A stretch of DNA of 64,000 nucleotides from an uncultured Eubacteriales bacterium (lineage in GTDB: Bacteria > Bacillota > Clostridia > Oscillospirales > Oscillospiraceae), in contig UQZR01000002.1 in NCBI GenBank assembly GCA_900545585.1, positions 98,135-162,134 on the forward strand, read 5' to 3'. The position numbers were made by a program, and so were the translations under genes. Within the stretch, counting starts at the first letter, position 1; each line of letters begins with the position of its first letter. Under the pieces are notes generated by a model, which was not told where the DNA came from, searched no databases, and worked only from the letters and a program-made list of their open reading frames with translations. This document shows positions 8,066 to 16,101 of this stretch, in pieces.

Positions 8066-8738
8066 GGAATGCACCTCCTGACAGCACACCGTCGCGAATG
8101 TTCATAATGGTGTGGGCATGCTGTGCGATGCCCTGATCGTGGGTGATCATGATGATGGTGGAGCCGCTCTGGTGCAGCTGCTGGAACAGATCCATCACCT
8201 GTGCGCCGCTGGCGGAATCCAGCGCGCCGGTGGGCTCGTCAGCCAGCAGCAGCTTGGGCCTTCCCACGATGGCCCGGGCGATGGCCACGCGCTGGCACTG
8301 TCCGCCGGACAGCTGATCCGGCCGGTGATCCACGCGGTCGGACAGGCCCACCGTCTCCAGCGCCTGACGGGCACGCTCCAGCCGCTCCGCCTTCTTCACC
8401 CCGCCGTACAGCAGGGGCAGCGCCACATTCTCCACCGCTGTCAGCTTGGGCAGCAGGTTGAAGGACTGGAACACGAAGCCCAGCTCCTTGTTCCGCACCT
8501 CCGCCAACTGCTTGGGACTGCACTTGGTGATGTCCTGCCCGTTCAGCAGGTAGCTGCCGCTGGTGGGCACGTCCAGGCATCCGATCAGGTTCATCAGCGT
8601 GGTCTTACCGCTGCCGGAAGGCCCCATGATGGCAAGATACTCCCCCTCCTCCACCTCAAGGTCGATGTGCTTGAGAATGTGGTTCACGGATTTCCCCATG
8701 GGGTAGTCCTTGCAGATGTCGTGCATTTCCAGGATCAT
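8058..8738 (-). CDS. MacB/LolD-type ABC transporter ATPase
   Basis: A 226-residue ATP-binding subunit, normal for the LolD/MacB ATPase class. Walker A GPSGSGKTT is near residue 40, the Q-loop is in FQSFNLLP, the ABC signature is LSGGQCQRVAIARA, Walker B is LLLADEPTGALDS, and the switch histidine is in ITHD. It starts 2 bases after the lipoprotein adaptor stop with GGAGGG in front, and overlaps the next adaptor by 8 bases, so it is translationally coupled. It powers the permease at 5197-6444. Confidence 0.94.
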   Translation of the reverse strand: MILEMHDICKDYPMGKSVNHILKHIDLEVEEGEYLAIMGPSGSGKTTLMNLIGCLDVPTSGSYLLNGQDITKCSPKQLAEVRNKELGFVFQSFNLLPKLTAVENVALPLLYGGVKKAERLERARQALETVGLSDRVDHRPDQLSGGQCQRVAIARAIVGRPKLLLADEPTGALDSASGAQVMDLFQQLHQSGSTIIMITHDQGIAQHAHTIMNIRDGVLSGGAFHE

Positions 8739-8740
8739 AC

Positions 8741-10057
8741 TCAGCCCTCCACCGGTGCGTCCGTGACGGCGCCGTCCGCAGCGGGCGCGGTCACGTCGCC
8801 GCCGTTATCCGCGCCGGACATATCCGCCATGCCGCCGTCCGTCATGCTGCCGTCCGTCATGCTGCCGTCCGTCATGCTGCCGTCCGTCACGCCGCTGCTG
8901 CTGTTATCGGGATCGAAGGTGCTCTCGTCGTAGGTCACGCAGGTCATGCCGGCCTTCAGCGTCTCGTCGGGGAAGGCGATGTAGTCCGCCGCCGTCAGCC
9001 CGTCGGTGACGACGTAGGTGTCCAGCTTCGCGTCATGCTCCCCCAGCGTCACGCTGCGCTTTTCCAGCTTGCCGCTGCTGCTCTGGGCCCACACCCAGGG
9101 GGAGGAGTCCACGTCGTTGATGAAGTAGGCCGGCAGGTGGATGGCGTTGGCGTCCTGGGCGCCCTGCCCCAGATCCGGCTCGATGTACACGTGCTGGCCC
9201 ATCAGCAGCCCATCGCTGCTGCTAAGCTCCACATAGAACGGGTATTTGCTGGAGTTACCGGTGTCGCTGCTGCCGCTGTCGTAGGTGTTGTTGCTGCTCT
9301 GGGCGGGGTTGTTCCAGTCGATGCTGGAGATGGTGCCCTGCCACGTCTGGTCGCTGACGCGGGAGCGGATGATGACGCTGATGCCCTCGCTGAGCACCGA
9401 TGCGTTGTTCTCGTTGACGTAGCCCTTCACGCGGTAGCCGCCGGTCTGCACGATGGAGATCAGGGGCAGAGGATTGTTGTTGTTGTCGGTGCCGCCATTG
9501 GCGTTGACGCTCTTGACCTCGCCGGCCACCTCCGCCTTCACGGAGCTGTTCTGCATGTTCTTCTGCAGCTTCTCGATGTCGCGGTTCTTTTCAGCGATGC
9601 TGCGATTGGTCTTCTGCATTTCGTTGTTGTAATTCCGAATGTCCAGCAGCAGCCGACGGCGCTCGGTGTCATCCGTGGTTTCGTCCAGCGCGTCCTCCGC
9701 CTGCTTCTTCTCTTCCTGCTGTGTTTCCAGCTGAGACTTCAACTCCTCCAAAGACAGTTGGGCATCCTCTAAATCGATTTCAAGCTGGCTCATATCATAG
9801 GTGAACAGCACGTCGCCCACGTTGACGGCGTCGCCCGCCTTGACCTTGATCTCGCCGATGGTCATGGAGTCGTCCTTTTTGATGTTGGTCTCGCCCAGCG
9901 CGCTGACCACGCCGGCAAAACGGTCCGTCATACCGGCGGAGCCCAGCCCGCAGATCATGGAGACGGATTGCACGGATGCTTCGCCGGCGCTCTGACCGCA
10001 GCCGGCGGCCACGCCCAGCAGCATGGCCAGCGCCAGAATGAAAGCAGCTTTCTTCAT
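8741..10057 (-). CDS. Lipoprotein adaptor (RND/MacA-like), first gene of export operon
   Basis: A 438-residue lipoprotein (signal peptide ending LGVAAGC, Cys20) with a lipoyl half-motif (VKAGDAVNVGDVLF), a coiled-coil hairpin (about 85-165), a second half-motif (KAEVAGEVKSV) and a beta-barrel. It is related to but distinct from the membrane-anchored adaptor in the same operon, so this transporter has two adaptor subunits. The C-terminal tail is low-complexity, with TDGSM repeats encoded by a 15-bp tandem repeat. The ATG at 10057 follows AAAGGAG; an earlier in-frame ATG lies in the leader hairpin and is rejected. It sits behind a promoter with an OmpR-type direct repeat. Confidence 0.85.
   Translation of the reverse strand: MKKAAFILALAMLLGVAAGCGQSAGEASVQSVSMICGLGSAGMTDRFAGVVSALGETNIKKDDSMTIGEIKVKAGDAVNVGDVLFTYDMSQLEIDLEDAQLSLEELKSQLETQQEEKKQAEDALDETTDDTERRRLLLDIRNYNNEMQKTNRSIAEKNRDIEKLQKNMQNSSVKAEVAGEVKSVNANGGTDNNNNPLPLISIVQTGGYRVKGYVNENNASVLSEGISVIIRSRVSDQTWQGTISSIDWNNPAQSSNNTYDSGSSDTGNSSKYPFYVELSSSDGLLMGQHVYIEPDLGQGAQDANAIHLPAYFINDVDSSPWVWAQSSSGKLEKRSVTLGEHDAKLDTYVVTDGLTAADYIAFPDETLKAGMTCVTYDESTFDPDNSSSGVTDGSMTDGSMTDGSMTDGGMADMSGADNGGDVTAPAADGAVTDAPVEG
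8828..8887 (-). repeat. 15-bp tandem repeat, four copies
   Basis: CATGCTGCCGTCCGT and one variant (CATGCCGCCGTCCGT) repeat four times without a gap. They encode Thr-Asp-Gly-Ser/Gly-Met units in the extracellular tail of the lipoprotein adaptor. The unit is a multiple of three, so copy changes alter tail length without a frameshift. Confidence 0.9.
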
Positions 10058-10082
10058 GGTGTTATCTCCTTTGCCTTTCCTC

Positions 10083-10129
10083 TGCGGTGCGCCGCAGTAT
10101 TCCACATACATGTATGACGGCGCACCGCG
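10083..10129 (-). promoter_or_regulatory. Leader hairpin with internal palindrome
   Basis: TGCGGTGCGCCG (10083-10094) pairs with CGGCGCACCGCG (10118-10129), 11 of 12 bases. It lies in the 5' leader of the export operon immediately before its ribosome binding site. The loop holds the perfect palindrome CATACATGTATG (10105-10116). This may be an operator or a translational or attenuation hairpin. Confidence 0.55.
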
Positions 10130-10180
10130 GAAAAATGTTCCGCAGAATTTGTGAAAAAGCGTCGTCAGATGCTTGATTCC

Positions 10181-10224
10181 ATCTTACCATGGCGGCCCCG
10201 TGCGAATGTGAACGGAATATGAAC
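10181..10224 (-). promoter_or_regulatory. Export-operon promoter with OmpR-type direct repeats
   Basis: GAATGTGAAC (10204-10213) and GAATATGAAC (10215-10224) are direct repeats with an 11-bp period, the spacing used by OmpR/PhoB-family response regulators. On the minus strand the proximal repeat supplies a TTCACA -35 and an extended -10 TGGTAAGAT lies at 10181-10189. No OmpR-family regulator is encoded in the window. Confidence 0.5.
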
Positions 10225-10262
10225 AAAGCATTAAGGCCCGACTAAGATTGCCGCCGAAAATG

Positions 10263-10292
10263 TTGACAGCGCGGCGGCCCATGGCATACAAT
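10263..10292 (+). promoter_or_regulatory. Promoter of the large fusion-protein operon
   Basis: TTGACA (10263-10268), an 18-base spacer, TACAAT (10287-10292), 60 bases before the start codon. It is divergent from the export operon promoter and shares the same 290-base intergenic region. Confidence 0.68.
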
Positions 10293-10351
10293 ATCACCAT
10301 TCCCATACGCCGCCTCTGTCTGCGCGGCGTCTGAAAGCGGGAGGGATCTCT

Positions 10352-13300
10352 ATGACGAAAAAACGCATACGTCAGATGAACAGCGCCCTGCGCCGCCGCC
10401 TTACCGGCCGCCCTGCGGCGGACTGGCTGCCCCAGGGAGAGTCGTTTGCCCGCCGTCTGGAGACGGAGGGCTATATGCAGCGCTTTGTCCCCCTGTTTCA
10501 GGGGCGGCGTCTGCGCTGCGCCGATGTGCTGGTCCTGTGCCGTCCGGAGCTGGATGCTCTCAGCGGCGGAGCTGCGCCGCAGCAGGGCTGGCTGGCCTAT
10601 ACCTACGACTTTGCCCGCCGCCTGCTGTATCCGGAGCGGGACACGCCGGAGCCCTTCGGCCCCGGAGCCGTGTTTTTCCTGTCGGTGCTGCAGGTGCTGT
10701 TCGCCGCGGAGAACGAGGTGCTGCCGCCGAACCCCGCCTGGACGTTCCGGCTCCTGACGGAGGCGGAGCTGTCCGGCAGCGCCTGCGCCGTCAGCTACGT
10801 CCAGATGCTGCGCTGTTGGAAGCGGGAGTACGTCTATGAGCTGATGCGTCTGGGGCTGGAGGCCACGCCCTACCGCACGCTGGAGCACATCGCCGGCGTC
10901 CACCACGTGGCCATGACGGCGGGCCGCGCCCTGCACCGCGCCGGTATCCCCGTGGATCTGGCGCTGGTGTCCGGCAGCGCCGCCGGACACGATATCGGAA
11001 AATTCGGCTGCCGTCCCGGGGAGCGGGTGCCCTACCTGCACTACTACTATACGGATCTATGGTTCCGCCGCCGCCGTCTCACCGACATTGGCCACGTGGC
11101 CGCCAACCACTCCGTCTGGGATCTGGAGCCGGACTACCTGTCTGTGGAGTCGCTGCTGCTGATCTACGCGGACTTCCGCGTCAAGCAGAGCGTAGGCCCC
11201 GATGGGCGGGAGATCACCCGCATCTCCTCCCTGTCGGAGGCTTTCGACGTGATCCTATCGAAACTGGACGCCGTAGACGATGCCAAGCGGCAGCGCTACA
11301 TGCGGGTCTACGCCCGCCTGCGGGATTTCGAGCAGTTCATGGCCGACAAGGGCGTGGACGTGACGCTGCAGGGCCATGACACACCGCCCCGCCCGCAGAA
11401 GCAGACGGCCCTCATGACCGACGAGGAGGCTCTCCACGCCCTGACCATGCAGTGCGTGGGCCACAACATGGAGCTGATGAGCCGTCTCACCGGTCAGCGC
11501 AGCTTCGCCCAACTGCTGGAGCTGGCCCGGGGTGAGACCAACTGGCGCCGCCTCCGCGCCTATCTGGGCGTGTTCGAGTCCTACTCCCTGTATCTCCACA
11601 TTCCCCAGAAGGTCCAGACGTTGGCCTTTCTCTACGAGCTGCTGATGCACCGCGAGGGCGACATCCGCCGTCAGGCGGCGGCGCTGCTGGGCGAGATCAT
11701 CGGCGGCTTCCACGCGGGCTACGCCAAGGAGCGCCCTGCGGGCAGCCGCCCCGACCCCCGCGCCATCACCGACCTGGACCAGTGGAAGCTGTATCTGGAG
11801 AAGATCATCTACCCCGACCATAAGCTGATGCCCCAGCACCGCCGCTGGATCGGCTATACCCTGAAATTCGCCGTCAACTCCCTTCTGCAGCACAGCGCGG
11901 GACGGGAGGAGCGGTTCCTCTCCCCCCTCTTTGCCTACTATCGCCACCCCGAACAGGTGGCGGACACCGTGGCCTTCCAGCTGCTGGACACGGCGGCGGC
12001 TCTGCCTGCGGCAGCCTATTCCCGCCGCCACACGGCCCTGCTGCTGCACTTCGCTCAGGAGCTGTCCGCCCACGACTCAGTGGAGGTACGCACCGCCGCC
12101 GTGCTGCTGCTGGACCGGCTGCACCGGCTGTCGCCCCGCTCCGCCGCGCCCCTGCGGGCGCTGGAGCACATCTCCTGCGACGGCAGCAGCACCCTGCGCC
12201 TGCTGCGGGAGGACGTGCTGTCCGGCGGCGCCCCCGTCATCCTGGCGGATGACGCCGTGTCCGAGATCTTTCTGGACAACCTCAAGACCGCCACGCCGTG
12301 GCTCACCAAGCAGGCCAATATCCGCCTGCTGACGGATTTTGCCCGCAGCGGCGCCAGCCCTGTCCTCCACATCGCCACCCACCTCTCCAACCTCATCAAG
12401 GTCAGCGACCGCGTCACCGTGCGCCATAGTGCCGGTAATGCCCTGCTGGAGCTGGCGCCCCGCCTGACGGCGGACCAGCGCAACGAGGTGGCGGTGGAGC
12501 TGTGCCGCGGCCTGGAGCTGGGGCAGCAGGAGTTCACCAAGTATATCCCTGACTATCTGGGCCGCTTTATGCTGTGGCTCCCCCCTGCCGAGCTGGATGA
12601 GCTGCTGGACGACCTCTGGGTGAACCTCAGCGCCGCCGACAGCCGCGTGGCCGCCTCGGTGCTGGATACCGTGGGCGTGGTCTACGAGGCCTACGACACC
12701 TACCGCACCCGCTTTCCCGAGGCGGACGAAGCCTATCGCCGCCGCCGTCAGCGGCTGCTGGGCATGCTGATGCGGGGTCTGTACGGCATCGACGACGCCG
12801 TGCGCCAGGAGGCGCTGTACGTCCTGGGCCGCAGGGTGTTCGGCTCCGCGGAGCTGGGCGACCACGAGAAATGCCGCGCCTTCGTGCTGACGGAGCGGAA
12901 GCTGCTGGCCGCCTACGACGAGGAGCCGGATCACGGCCTCACATTCTACTACCGCGCCGCCATGCTGGGGCGGCTCTACCGCTTCATGACGGAGGAGCAG
13001 CTGTTTCGCGAGGGCTTTGATTTCGGCCCGCCCCGTCCCATCGCCTTCTTCCCCGGCACCTTCGACCCCTTCACCCTGTCGCATAAGGGCATCGTCCGCG
13101 CCATCCGCGACGCGGGCTTTGAGGTGCTGCTGGCCATTGATGAATTCTCGTGGTCCAAGCGGACCCAGCCCACCCGTATCCGCCGCCGCATCGCGGCCAT
13201 GTCCGTGGCCAACGAGTTCCACGTCCACATCTTCCCCGAGGATTTTCCGGTGAACATCGCCAACCCCGCCAACCTGCGCCAGCTGCGTCAGGCGTTTCCG

Positions 13301-15115
13301 GACCGCGGCGTCTCCATCGTGGTGGGCAGCGACGTGGTGGCCAACGCATCCTCCTACCGCAAGCCGCCGCAGCCGGGCTCCATCCACACCTTCGACCACG
13401 TGATCTTCCGCCGCACCGAGCCGGACGCCGCACCGGCGGATTACACCTGCATCACCGGCCATGTGCTGGAGCTGACGCTGCCGCCCCAGCTGGAGGAGAT
13501 CAGCTCCACCCGCATCCGCGAGGCGGTGGACGCCAACCGTGACGTGTCCAACCTCATCGACCCCATGGCACAGGAGTTCATCTACCGCAGGGGCCTGTAC
13601 CTGCGGGAGCCCCAGGATAAGCCGGTGCTGCGGACGGAGGATCTGGCCTTCCTGCCCTGCCCCGCGCCGGAGAGCCGGACGGAGCAGCTGCTGCGCCAGA
13701 TCTTCCCCGATGACGGCGGCCCCATGCTGGAGCGTCTCCGCGCCAGCGGCGACGAGCTGCTGCTGCTGACCGACGGCGTCAGCGGCCATGTGCTGGGCGC
13801 GGCGTCCTACCGCTGCCTGGACTCCCAGCACCTGTTTGCCCGCCTGAACGATGCCGCCCTCAGCGCCGTGGTCCGCCAGAATGCCGGCGGCCGCACCCTG
13901 CTGGTCAGCGGCCTGTTCGTCCCCCGGGGCGACCGGCAGCTGGACTTCGGCCAGCTGCTGCTGACAGAGGTGCTGACCACCGCACTCAGCCGCGAATATA
14001 CCTACGCGCTGTACTGCCCGCTGGAGGGCGCCGTCTCCGGCTATGGCCGTCAGCTGGCGCAGCTTCAGGGCTTTGTGCCTGTCCAGCATCGGGAGGGCTA
14101 CGACGTCCTGGGCGTGGACATGCGCTGCCCCATCGTCCTGAGCCGCAACGTGGAGACGGCCATCAAAGCCCCCCTCAGCACGTCGCCACGGGTGCAGACC
14201 GCCATCGCCGAGGCCCACCGCCGCCTGCAGAGCATGCTGACGCGGCTCCAGCCCGGCTCTCTGGTGCTGAGCCTGTCTGCCGGCGTCATCTACCACCGCC
14301 TGCTCCAGCGCATCACCCGGTGCAACAGCGTGCCGGCGGAGCCCACGACGCCCCGTGTGCTGGGGCCCGACATCTGCGTGCCCTACGGCAAGCTGCTGCG
14401 CGGCGTGGCGGTGCCCAACACCGTCACCAAGACCCTGCGCACCGACAAGGTCTACGAGGCGGACCTCAGCACCTATTCCATCGAAGCCTATCCCGATTAC
14501 TCGCCGCTGCCGAATCAGGTCCGCACCATCCGCGCCTTTGACCGCCCCGTCATTCTGGTGGACGACATGCTCCACGACGGCAAGCGCATCCGCCGCCTGG
14601 CTCCCCTGCTGGAGGAGACCCACACACCGGTACACCAGGTGCTGGTGGGCTACCTCACCGGCATGGGCCGCGACCTCATGGAGCAGCTGGGTTATCCGGT
14701 GGACGGCATCTACTACCTGCCCAACCTGCGGATGCGGTTTGTGGAATCCACGCTGTATCCCTTCATCGGCGGCGACACCGTCCGCCGCGCCGAGCCGCTG
14801 TCCGGCGGACTGCAGCCCTCGGTGAACCGCATCCTGCCCTACGCCTCGCCGGAATTCGGCCCCATGGACGGCCGTACCGCGTGGGAGCTGAGCCTTTGCT
14901 GCCTGGAAAACGCGCGGGACATCCTGCTGGCGCTGGAAACGGAGTTCCGCAGCCTGTACGCCCGCACCCTGACGCTGAACCGTCTGGGCGAGGCGGTGAT
15001 CCTGCCCCTGTGCCCTGACAAGGGCGGCTGCATCGCCTACGATGCCAGCCGTGCCGCCTCCGCCTGTCTGGAGGGGGATATCGAGGTGCTGAAGCGGATG
15101 CGCCCCGGCGACTGA
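10352..15115 (+). CDS. 1587-residue HD / helical repeat / NadD-like / acyltransferase-like / PRTase-like fusion
   Basis: A very large soluble multidomain protein. Residues about 170-330 carry an HD phosphohydrolase pattern (HH184-185, HD213-214 in AGHDIGKFG, then H248 and H253). Residues about 400-880 are helical and HEAT-like by appearance. Residues 897-1085 resemble the NadD/cytidylyltransferase fold, with GTFDPFTLSHKG (902-913; the second signature His is kept as SH) and SSTRIR (1051-1056). Residues 1100-1255 resemble a GNAT domain. Residues 1275-1480 resemble a type I phosphoribosyltransferase with a PRPP-loop-like ILVDDMLHDGKR (1401-1412). NadD beside an HD protein (YqeK) is common in Firmicutes, but this fusion is not a standard protein known to me. 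The start has GGGAGG. It leads an operon with two redox-fold proteins, suggesting nucleotide or NAD-related salvage or repair; the reaction is unknown. Confidence 0.78.
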   Translation: MTKKRIRQMNSALRRRLTGRPAADWLPQGESFARRLETEGYMQRFVPLFQGRRLRCADVLVLCRPELDALSGGAAPQQGWLAYTYDFARRLLYPERDTPEPFGPGAVFFLSVLQVLFAAENEVLPPNPAWTFRLLTEAELSGSACAVSYVQMLRCWKREYVYELMRLGLEATPYRTLEHIAGVHHVAMTAGRALHRAGIPVDLALVSGSAAGHDIGKFGCRPGERVPYLHYYYTDLWFRRRRLTDIGHVAANHSVWDLEPDYLSVESLLLIYADFRVKQSVGPDGREITRISSLSEAFDVILSKLDAVDDAKRQRYMRVYARLRDFEQFMADKGVDVTLQGHDTPPRPQKQTALMTDEEALHALTMQCVGHNMELMSRLTGQRSFAQLLELARGETNWRRLRAYLGVFESYSLYLHIPQKVQTLAFLYELLMHREGDIRRQAAALLGEIIGGFHAGYAKERPAGSRPDPRAITDLDQWKLYLEKIIYPDHKLMPQHRRWIGYTLKFAVNSLLQHSAGREERFLSPLFAYYRHPEQVADTVAFQLLDTAAALPAAAYSRRHTALLLHFAQELSAHDSVEVRTAAVLLLDRLHRLSPRSAAPLRALEHISCDGSSTLRLLREDVLSGGAPVILADDAVSEIFLDNLKTATPWLTKQANIRLLTDFARSGASPVLHIATHLSNLIKVSDRVTVRHSAGNALLELAPRLTADQRNEVAVELCRGLELGQQEFTKYIPDYLGRFMLWLPPAELDELLDDLWVNLSAADSRVAASVLDTVGVVYEAYDTYRTRFPEADEAYRRRRQRLLGMLMRGLYGIDDAVRQEALYVLGRRVFGSAELGDHEKCRAFVLTERKLLAAYDEEPDHGLTFYYRAAMLGRLYRFMTEEQLFREGFDFGPPRPIAFFPGTFDPFTLSHKGIVRAIRDAGFEVLLAIDEFSWSKRTQPTRIRRRIAAMSVANEFHVHIFPEDFPVNIANPANLRQLRQAFPDRGVSIVVGSDVVANASSYRKPPQPGSIHTFDHVIFRRTEPDAAPADYTCITGHVLELTLPPQLEEISSTRIREAVDANRDVSNLIDPMAQEFIYRRGLYLREPQDKPVLRTEDLAFLPCPAPESRTEQLLRQIFPDDGGPMLERLRASGDELLLLTDGVSGHVLGAASYRCLDSQHLFARLNDAALSAVVRQNAGGRTLLVSGLFVPRGDRQLDFGQLLLTEVLTTALSREYTYALYCPLEGAVSGYGRQLAQLQGFVPVQHREGYDVLGVDMRCPIVLSRNVETAIKAPLSTSPRVQTAIAEAHRRLQSMLTRLQPGSLVLSLSAGVIYHRLLQRITRCNSVPAEPTTPRVLGPDICVPYGKLLRGVAVPNTVTKTLRTDKVYEADLSTYSIEAYPDYSPLPNQVRTIRAFDRPVILVDDMLHDGKRIRRLAPLLEETHTPVHQVLVGYLTGMGRDLMEQLGYPVDGIYYLPNLRMRFVESTLYPFIGGDTVRRAEPLSGGLQPSVNRILPYASPEFGPMDGRTAWELSLCCLENARDILLALETEFRSLYARTLTLNRLGEAVILPLCPDKGGCIAYDASRAASACLEGDIEVLKRMRPGD

Positions 15116-15143
15116 TACGAATGGCTACGAGAGGAGAACGACC

Positions 15144-16088
15144 ATGGAGCTTTTCAACAAGGTTACGGCTGGGCGTCTGGCCCTGCCGGAAAAAGTGCGC
15201 GTGAACCTGCTGGCCTTGGGCGATGTGGGCAGCACCCTGCTGCTGGGCCTGCGGCTCATGGGCGGGGATGTCGTCTCATCCATCGGCATCTGCGATGTGC
15301 GGGAGAACGCGGCCCTGCGCTGGGAGTTCGAGCTGAACCAGATCCAGCCGCCCTCCGGCGCGGCCCTGCCGCCGGTGGAGATCATCTCGCCGGAGCAGCT
15401 GTTTGACGGGGACGTGTTCCTGTTCTGCGCCTCCCGCATGGTGCCGGACACCTCCGTCACCGGCGGCGACGTGCGCATGGCCCAGTACGGCCTGAACCGT
15501 GAGCTGGCGGCGTCCTACGCCCGCATGGCGCGGGACAGGGGGTATCAGGGCCTGTTCTGCGTGGTCAGCGATCCGGTGGACCCCCTGTGCCGCGCGGTGC
15601 TGCGGGCGGGCGGCGGGCCGGACGGTACGGGCCTGCGGCCCTGTCAGGTGCGGGGCTTCGGCCTGGGCGTCATGCACGCAAGAGCGCTGTACTTCGCCCG
15701 CAAGGATCCCCGCTTTGCCGCCTACCTCACGGAGGGCCGCGCCTTCGGACCCCACGGGGAGGATTTGGTGCTGGCCAATTCCATCGACCGCTATGACGAC
15801 GCCCTCTCCCGTGAACTGACGGAGCGGGTGGCCCACGCCAATCTGGAGATGCGGAAGCTGGGCTTCAAGCCCTACGTGGCCCCGGCCCTCAGCTCCGGTG
15901 CGCTGAGCCTGCTGGCCCTGCTGCGGCGGGAGTGGCACTACTCCTCCGTGTATATGGACGATATTTTCATGGGCTGCCGCAACCGGCTGACACCGGACGG
16001 CACCATCGAGACGGAGCATCTGACCCTGCCGCCGGCACTGGAAGCGCGGCTGGCGGAGACGGCGGCGCGGCTGCGCGCCATCGACTGA
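15144..16088 (+). CDS. Lactate/malate dehydrogenase-fold protein
   Basis: A 314-residue protein with LDH/MDH architecture. The nucleotide-binding turn LALGDVGSTLLLG (residues 23-35) is followed by an acidic residue at the end of strand two (D51 in ICDV). SDPVDPL (142-148) matches the family's SNPVD segment, and GPHGEDLV (202-209) matches the catalytic-His loop (GEHGDS) with His204. The family oxidises 2-hydroxyacids with NAD(H). The substrate-specificity arginines are not obvious, and the first glycine of GxGxxG is altered, so it could be an atypical or non-classical member. It lies 28 bases after the fusion gene with GAGGAG before the ATG, and 13 bases before the flavoprotein, so it is in the same operon. 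Confidence 0.72.
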   Translation: MELFNKVTAGRLALPEKVRVNLLALGDVGSTLLLGLRLMGGDVVSSIGICDVRENAALRWEFELNQIQPPSGAALPPVEIISPEQLFDGDVFLFCASRMVPDTSVTGGDVRMAQYGLNRELAASYARMARDRGYQGLFCVVSDPVDPLCRAVLRAGGGPDGTGLRPCQVRGFGLGVMHARALYFARKDPRFAAYLTEGRAFGPHGEDLVLANSIDRYDDALSRELTERVAHANLEMRKLGFKPYVAPALSSGALSLLALLRREWHYSSVYMDDIFMGCRNRLTPDGTIETEHLTLPPALEARLAETAARLRAID

Positions 16089-16101
16089 GGAGGTGCGGGC
16101 C

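Noticed and set aside
12077..14635. An 852-residue minus-strand frame opposite the fusion protein
   Set aside because: Shadow of a strongly coding plus-strand gene; histidine- and glutamine-rich composition, no start signals.
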